Origin: an uncultured Lachnospiraceae bacterium
Lineage (GTDB): Bacteria; Bacillota; Clostridia; Lachnospirales; Lachnospiraceae
Direction of reading: 5' to 3'
Assembly (NCBI GenBank): GCA_947591115.1
Contig: CANQCX010000088.1
Coordinates: 1 to 8,089 of the forward strand
DNA length: 8,089 nt
Positions 5,669 to 8,089 of this stretch are shown piece after piece. The notes below the pieces were generated by a model. That model saw only the letters and a program-made list of their open reading frames with translations. It was not told the origin of the DNA and ran no database searches. Made by a program: the position numbers and the translations under genes. Within the stretch, counting starts at the first letter, position 1. Each line of letters opens with the position of its first letter.

Positions 5669-7030
5669 TTACTCCTTCAGGCTTCGCACAATTTCTTTAA
5701 AGATCCGTCCCCGTTCTTCATAATTCGGGAACATGCCCCAGCTTGCACATGCCGGAGACAGCAATACCGCATCGCCGGATTCGGCATGGCTGTAACAATA
5801 ATCAACCGCTTCTTCCAAACTGTCGCACAGCACCGTAGCCGTAAAATTGTGCTTTTGGGCGCAATCGCGGATTTTTTCCGCCGTCTGTCCGATCAGTACC
5901 AGCGCCTTTACTTTTCCGTCAAACGCTTCGATCCATTCGTCATACTCCGAATGCTTATCATAGCCGCCGCCAATGAGAAGCGTCGGGCGCTCCATCGCGC
6001 GGATGCCCTGTATCGCGGCGTCCGGATTGGTTCCTTTGGAATCATTGTAAAAGCGCACGCCGCGCTTTTCCGTTACGTATTCGATCCGATGCTCGACTGC
6101 CGTAAACCGGCGCAGCACCTCGACGATTTTTTCCATCGGAACGCCGAAGCTTACCGCCATTGCACAGGCCGCCATGACATTTTCATAATTATGCCTGCCC
6201 AGCAGATTCAGCTCACTGACGGGAATGACCAGATCGTCCTTTTGGCTGTGCGCGTAACGGATTTCCCCGTCCTGAAGGTAAAAACCCTCCTCCAGTCTGC
6301 GCGCGCTGCTGAAAAATACGACTTTTGCCGGACAATCTTGTGCAAATTTCCGGAGGACTTCATCCTCGTAATTCAGCACGCAGGTGTCGCTTTTGTCCTG
6401 ATTGAGCGTAATCTTTTCTTTGGCATGAATATAACATTCCATCGTATGGTGCCGGTCAAGATGATCCGGCGTAATGTTTAAGATCGCCGATATCTTCGGC
6501 CTAAAATCGCAGATCGTCTCCAACTGGAAGCTGCTGATCTCCGCGACCGTAACCGTTTCGTCCGTCTCCTCCGCCGCTACCGAGGTGTACGGAATCCCGA
6601 TATTTCCTACAACGCGTACATCCGAGCAGTAATTTTTCATGATCTCGCCCAGCAGCGCCGTCGTCGTCGTCTTTCCGTTTGTTCCGGTAATCGCAAGAAG
6701 GCTCCCCTTCCCGAAGCAGTACGCAAGCTCGATCTCGCCCCAGATAACCGTCCCGTTCCGGCGGAGCGCTTCTACCATCGGAAGATCCGACGGTACGCCC
6801 GGACTGATGACCGCGACGGAAAAAAGCTTCATCTGCTCCGGCGTCAATTCGCCCAGAATCAGCGGAACATCCTTCAGCTCTGGTTCTTTTTCGTAAAATT
6901 TGTCCGTATCAAGCTCCCGATTCCCGTCGAACAGCACGACGTTTTTATGTTCCTGCAGCAGCAATCGTGCGGCAGCAACGCCGCTTTTGCCCGTACCGAT
7001 GACCAATACCTGTTTTTCATCCAAAATCAT
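5669..7030 (-). CDS. murD: UDP-N-acetylmuramoylalanine--D-glutamate ligase MurD
   Basis: This cytoplasmic Mur ligase adds D-glutamate to UDP-MurNAc-L-Ala using ATP, the second amino-acid step of peptidoglycan precursor synthesis. The 453-residue length is normal. An N-terminal Rossmann-like domain opens with VLVIGTGKSGVAAARLL (about 8-24). The central ATPase domain has the P-loop GTNGKTT (116-122), ISSFQLE (about 165-171) and NITPDHLDRH (185-194), plus AKEKI with Lys204 at the site usually carbamylated. The C-terminal domain begins around the conserved NDSKGTN (329-335) and ends with SPACASWGMFPNYEERG (about 425-441). The ATG at 7030 has GGAGG 7 nt upstream. The ATG at 7048 in the same frame has no ribosome binding site and lies in a small hairpin, so it is rejected. 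ftsW starts 2 nt after the stop. The gene follows the PBP directly, without the mraY often found between them. Confidence 0.98.
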   Translation of the reverse strand: MILDEKQVLVIGTGKSGVAAARLLLQEHKNVVLFDGNRELDTDKFYEKEPELKDVPLILGELTPEQMKLFSVAVISPGVPSDLPMVEALRRNGTVIWGEIELAYCFGKGSLLAITGTNGKTTTTALLGEIMKNYCSDVRVVGNIGIPYTSVAAEETDETVTVAEISSFQLETICDFRPKISAILNITPDHLDRHHTMECYIHAKEKITLNQDKSDTCVLNYEDEVLRKFAQDCPAKVVFFSSARRLEEGFYLQDGEIRYAHSQKDDLVIPVSELNLLGRHNYENVMAACAMAVSFGVPMEKIVEVLRRFTAVEHRIEYVTEKRGVRFYNDSKGTNPDAAIQGIRAMERPTLLIGGGYDKHSEYDEWIEAFDGKVKALVLIGQTAEKIRDCAQKHNFTATVLCDSLEEAVDYCYSHAESGDAVLLSPACASWGMFPNYEERGRIFKEIVRSLKE

Positions 7031-7037
7031 ATGTTTT

Positions 7038-7042
7038 CCTCC
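7038..7042 (-). promoter_or_regulatory. Ribosome binding site deciding the murD start
   Basis: GGAGG lies 7 nt before the ATG at 7030. It falls between the two in-frame ATGs (7048 and 7030), so it can serve only the downstream one. The upstream ATG would add six residues (MDGGKH), encoded largely by this site itself. Confidence 0.8.
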
Positions 7043-7046
7043 ATCC

Positions 7047-7069
7047 ATAACGCAATAAGTATACGTTAT
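7047..7069 (-). repeat. Small inverted repeat between the PBP gene and murD
   Basis: On the minus strand ATAACGTA and TGCGTTAT can pair over 8 bp (one G-T wobble) around a 7-base loop. It lies in the 45-nt gap, 4 nt in front of the murD ribosome binding site. It is A+T-rich and weak and has no U-run after it, so it is not a terminator. It could be an RNA processing or translation-tuning hairpin, or chance. Confidence 0.35.
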
Positions 7070-7075
7070 TTTGGT

Positions 7076-8089
7076 TTATTTATCAAGGTAAGGGAGAATG
7101 TTTTCAAAGATTTCCTTTGCTACCGGCGCGGCGATCGTCCCTCCATAGTAGGTTCCGGTGGGATTACGGATAATGACCAGCACCAAAACCTGCGGATCGT
7201 CTGCCGGAGCGAAACCTAGAAAAGACGAAATATATTTGTTGGCGGAACGCGGCAGCGTCTGCGACGTTGCGGTTTTCCCGCCGATCTCAAAGCCTTCGAT
7301 ATAAGCCTTATTTCCTCCGCCTTCGGACACGACGCTTTCCAGAAGCATACGCAGCGTTTCCGATGTTTCTTCGCTGCAGATATTTTCGGTCGTCTCATAG
7401 GTCAGCTCTTTGACCACGTTTCCGTCATCGTCTACAATCGCCTTCCCAAAGTGCGGCGTTACGCGCGTTCCTCCGTTGATCAGGGAAGATACGGTCGTAA
7501 CCAGCTGGATGGGCGTAATCTGAAACGACTGTCCGAAGGAAATCGTCGCCAGCTCCACAGGACCGATATCTTCTTGATTATGCATGATCGTTCCGGCTTC
7601 GCCGGGCAGATCGATATTGGTTTTGGAAAGGAGTCCAAACTTTTGAAAATAACGGTAAAAACGCTCGGCCCCGATACGCAGTCCTACATCAATAAAGACC
7701 GGATTGCAGGAATTCTGGATTCCCTCCACAAACGTTTCCGTTCCATGCCCGCCGGTTTTGTGGCATCGGATCTTCCGATCCTCCACCATGATATACCCCG
7801 GACAGTGAAATGTTTCGTCCAGTTCGACCAGATCTTCCTCCAAAGCGGCGGACGTCGTAATGATCTTAAAGATCGAACCCGGTTCATAGGTATCGCTGAC
7901 GCACCAGTTCCGCCACATCCGATTCTGATATTCCAACTCCTGTTTTGTCCCCGCGTACTGCGCATATTCCTCCGTAAGCGTAAACGGATCGTTCAGATCG
8001 AATTCCGGATAGTCCGTCATTGCATACAATTCGCCGTTCTTCGGATTCATGACGATGATGCTGACGCCGTCCGCTTCCTTCCTCAGATA
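7076..8089 (-). CDS. Class B penicillin-binding protein (FtsI/SpoVD family), 3' part
   Basis: This is a D,D-transpeptidase that crosslinks peptidoglycan outside the membrane, partner of a SEDS polymerase such as the FtsW encoded two genes downstream. The window holds the last 337 codons, which cover most of the transpeptidase domain. The N-terminal membrane anchor and dimerisation domain are beyond the right edge, and the frame is open there. Visible are GVSIIVMNPKNGELYAM at the edge, the active-site tetrad SIFK within YEPGSIFKI (7876-7865), SCN (7711-7703) as the SxN motif, and KTA (7276-7268), where most class B PBPs have KTG. The usual FLGFAPADDPQ follows. The protein ends only about 50 residues after that at ENILPYLDK, with no C-terminal PASTA domain, unlike B. 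subtilis SpoVD and Pbp2B. I cannot tell the vegetative division PBP from SpoVD here, so no symbol is given. No start codon is in the window. Confidence 0.93.
   Translation of the reverse strand, partial: YLRKEADGVSIIVMNPKNGELYAMTDYPEFDLNDPFTLTEEYAQYAGTKQELEYQNRMWRNWCVSDTYEPGSIFKIITTSAALEEDLVELDETFHCPGYIMVEDRKIRCHKTGGHGTETFVEGIQNSCNPVFIDVGLRIGAERFYRYFQKFGLLSKTNIDLPGEAGTIMHNQEDIGPVELATISFGQSFQITPIQLVTTVSSLINGGTRVTPHFGKAIVDDDGNVVKELTYETTENICSEETSETLRMLLESVVSEGGGNKAYIEGFEIGGKTATSQTLPRSANKYISSFLGFAPADDPQVLVLVIIRNPTGTYYGGTIAAPVAKEIFENILPYLDK

Noticed and set aside
5627..6481. Plus-strand open frame of 284 codons
   Set aside because: It lies almost wholly antisense to murD, which has every family motif. 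The predicted product has no recognisable domain and no convincing ribosome binding site, and the frame is open because of the codon use of murD.
7031..7048. murD start at the upstream ATG (7048)
   Set aside because: No ribosome binding site precedes it, and the good GGAGG lies between it and the ATG at 7030.
1..8089. Mobile element, CRISPR array, defence system or RNA gene
   Set aside because: No transposase, integrase, direct-repeat array, tRNA-like fold or defence domain was seen on either strand. All intergenic regions are short and explained by promoters, ribosome binding sites and one terminator.

Overview
The window reads almost entirely leftward: all eight genes I can support lie on the minus strand. 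The content is that of an endospore-forming Firmicute of class Clostridia, probably Lachnospiraceae-like. The evidence is a division and cell-wall (dcw) cluster whose ftsZ end runs directly into the sporulation pair spoIIGA-sigE, strong AGGAGG-type ribosome binding sites, A+T-rich promoters of the SigA type, and protein motifs typical of Clostridia. I see no mobile element, CRISPR array, rRNA or tRNA gene.

In transcription order (right to left) the first block is wall synthesis and division: the 3' part of a class B penicillin-binding protein (8089-7076, truncated by the window edge), murD (7030-5669), ftsW (5666-4542) and divIB/ftsQ (4496-3753). Gaps are 2-45 nt, as in one operon. Then comes ftsZ (3631-2396), with a TTG start, a 121-nt leader region and a good SigA-type promoter candidate (TTGATT-17-TATTAT). 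A strong intrinsic terminator (stem-loop plus six U) follows ftsZ.

The second block is the mother-cell sporulation switch: spoIIGA (2258-1464), a membrane aspartic protease, and sigE (1435-692), which encodes the pro-sigma-E that SpoIIGA processes. The terminator separates this block from ftsZ, and a TATACT -10 candidate without a recognisable -35 sits just after it. That suits an activator-dependent promoter.

At the left edge is the 5' part of a beta-CASP-type metallo-beta-lactamase-fold protein (635 to the edge), with its own extended -10 promoter (TATGATATAAT).

The genes work together as follows. MurD makes UDP-MurNAc-dipeptide in the cytoplasm. FtsW and the class B PBP form a polymerase/transpeptidase pair at the septum. 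DivIB belongs to the same divisome and FtsZ is its scaffold. At sporulation the polar FtsZ-dependent septum is the place where SpoIIGA activates sigma-E.

I did not find a new biological system. The points worth checking are the absence of mraY, murG and sigG from positions they often hold in such clusters, a KTA instead of KTG triad in the PBP together with no PASTA tail, the TTG start of ftsZ, and the overlap of promoter and start signals in front of spoIIGA. No gene-free stretch exceeds 300 bases. The longest are 2259-2395 and 3632-3752, and both are annotated below.
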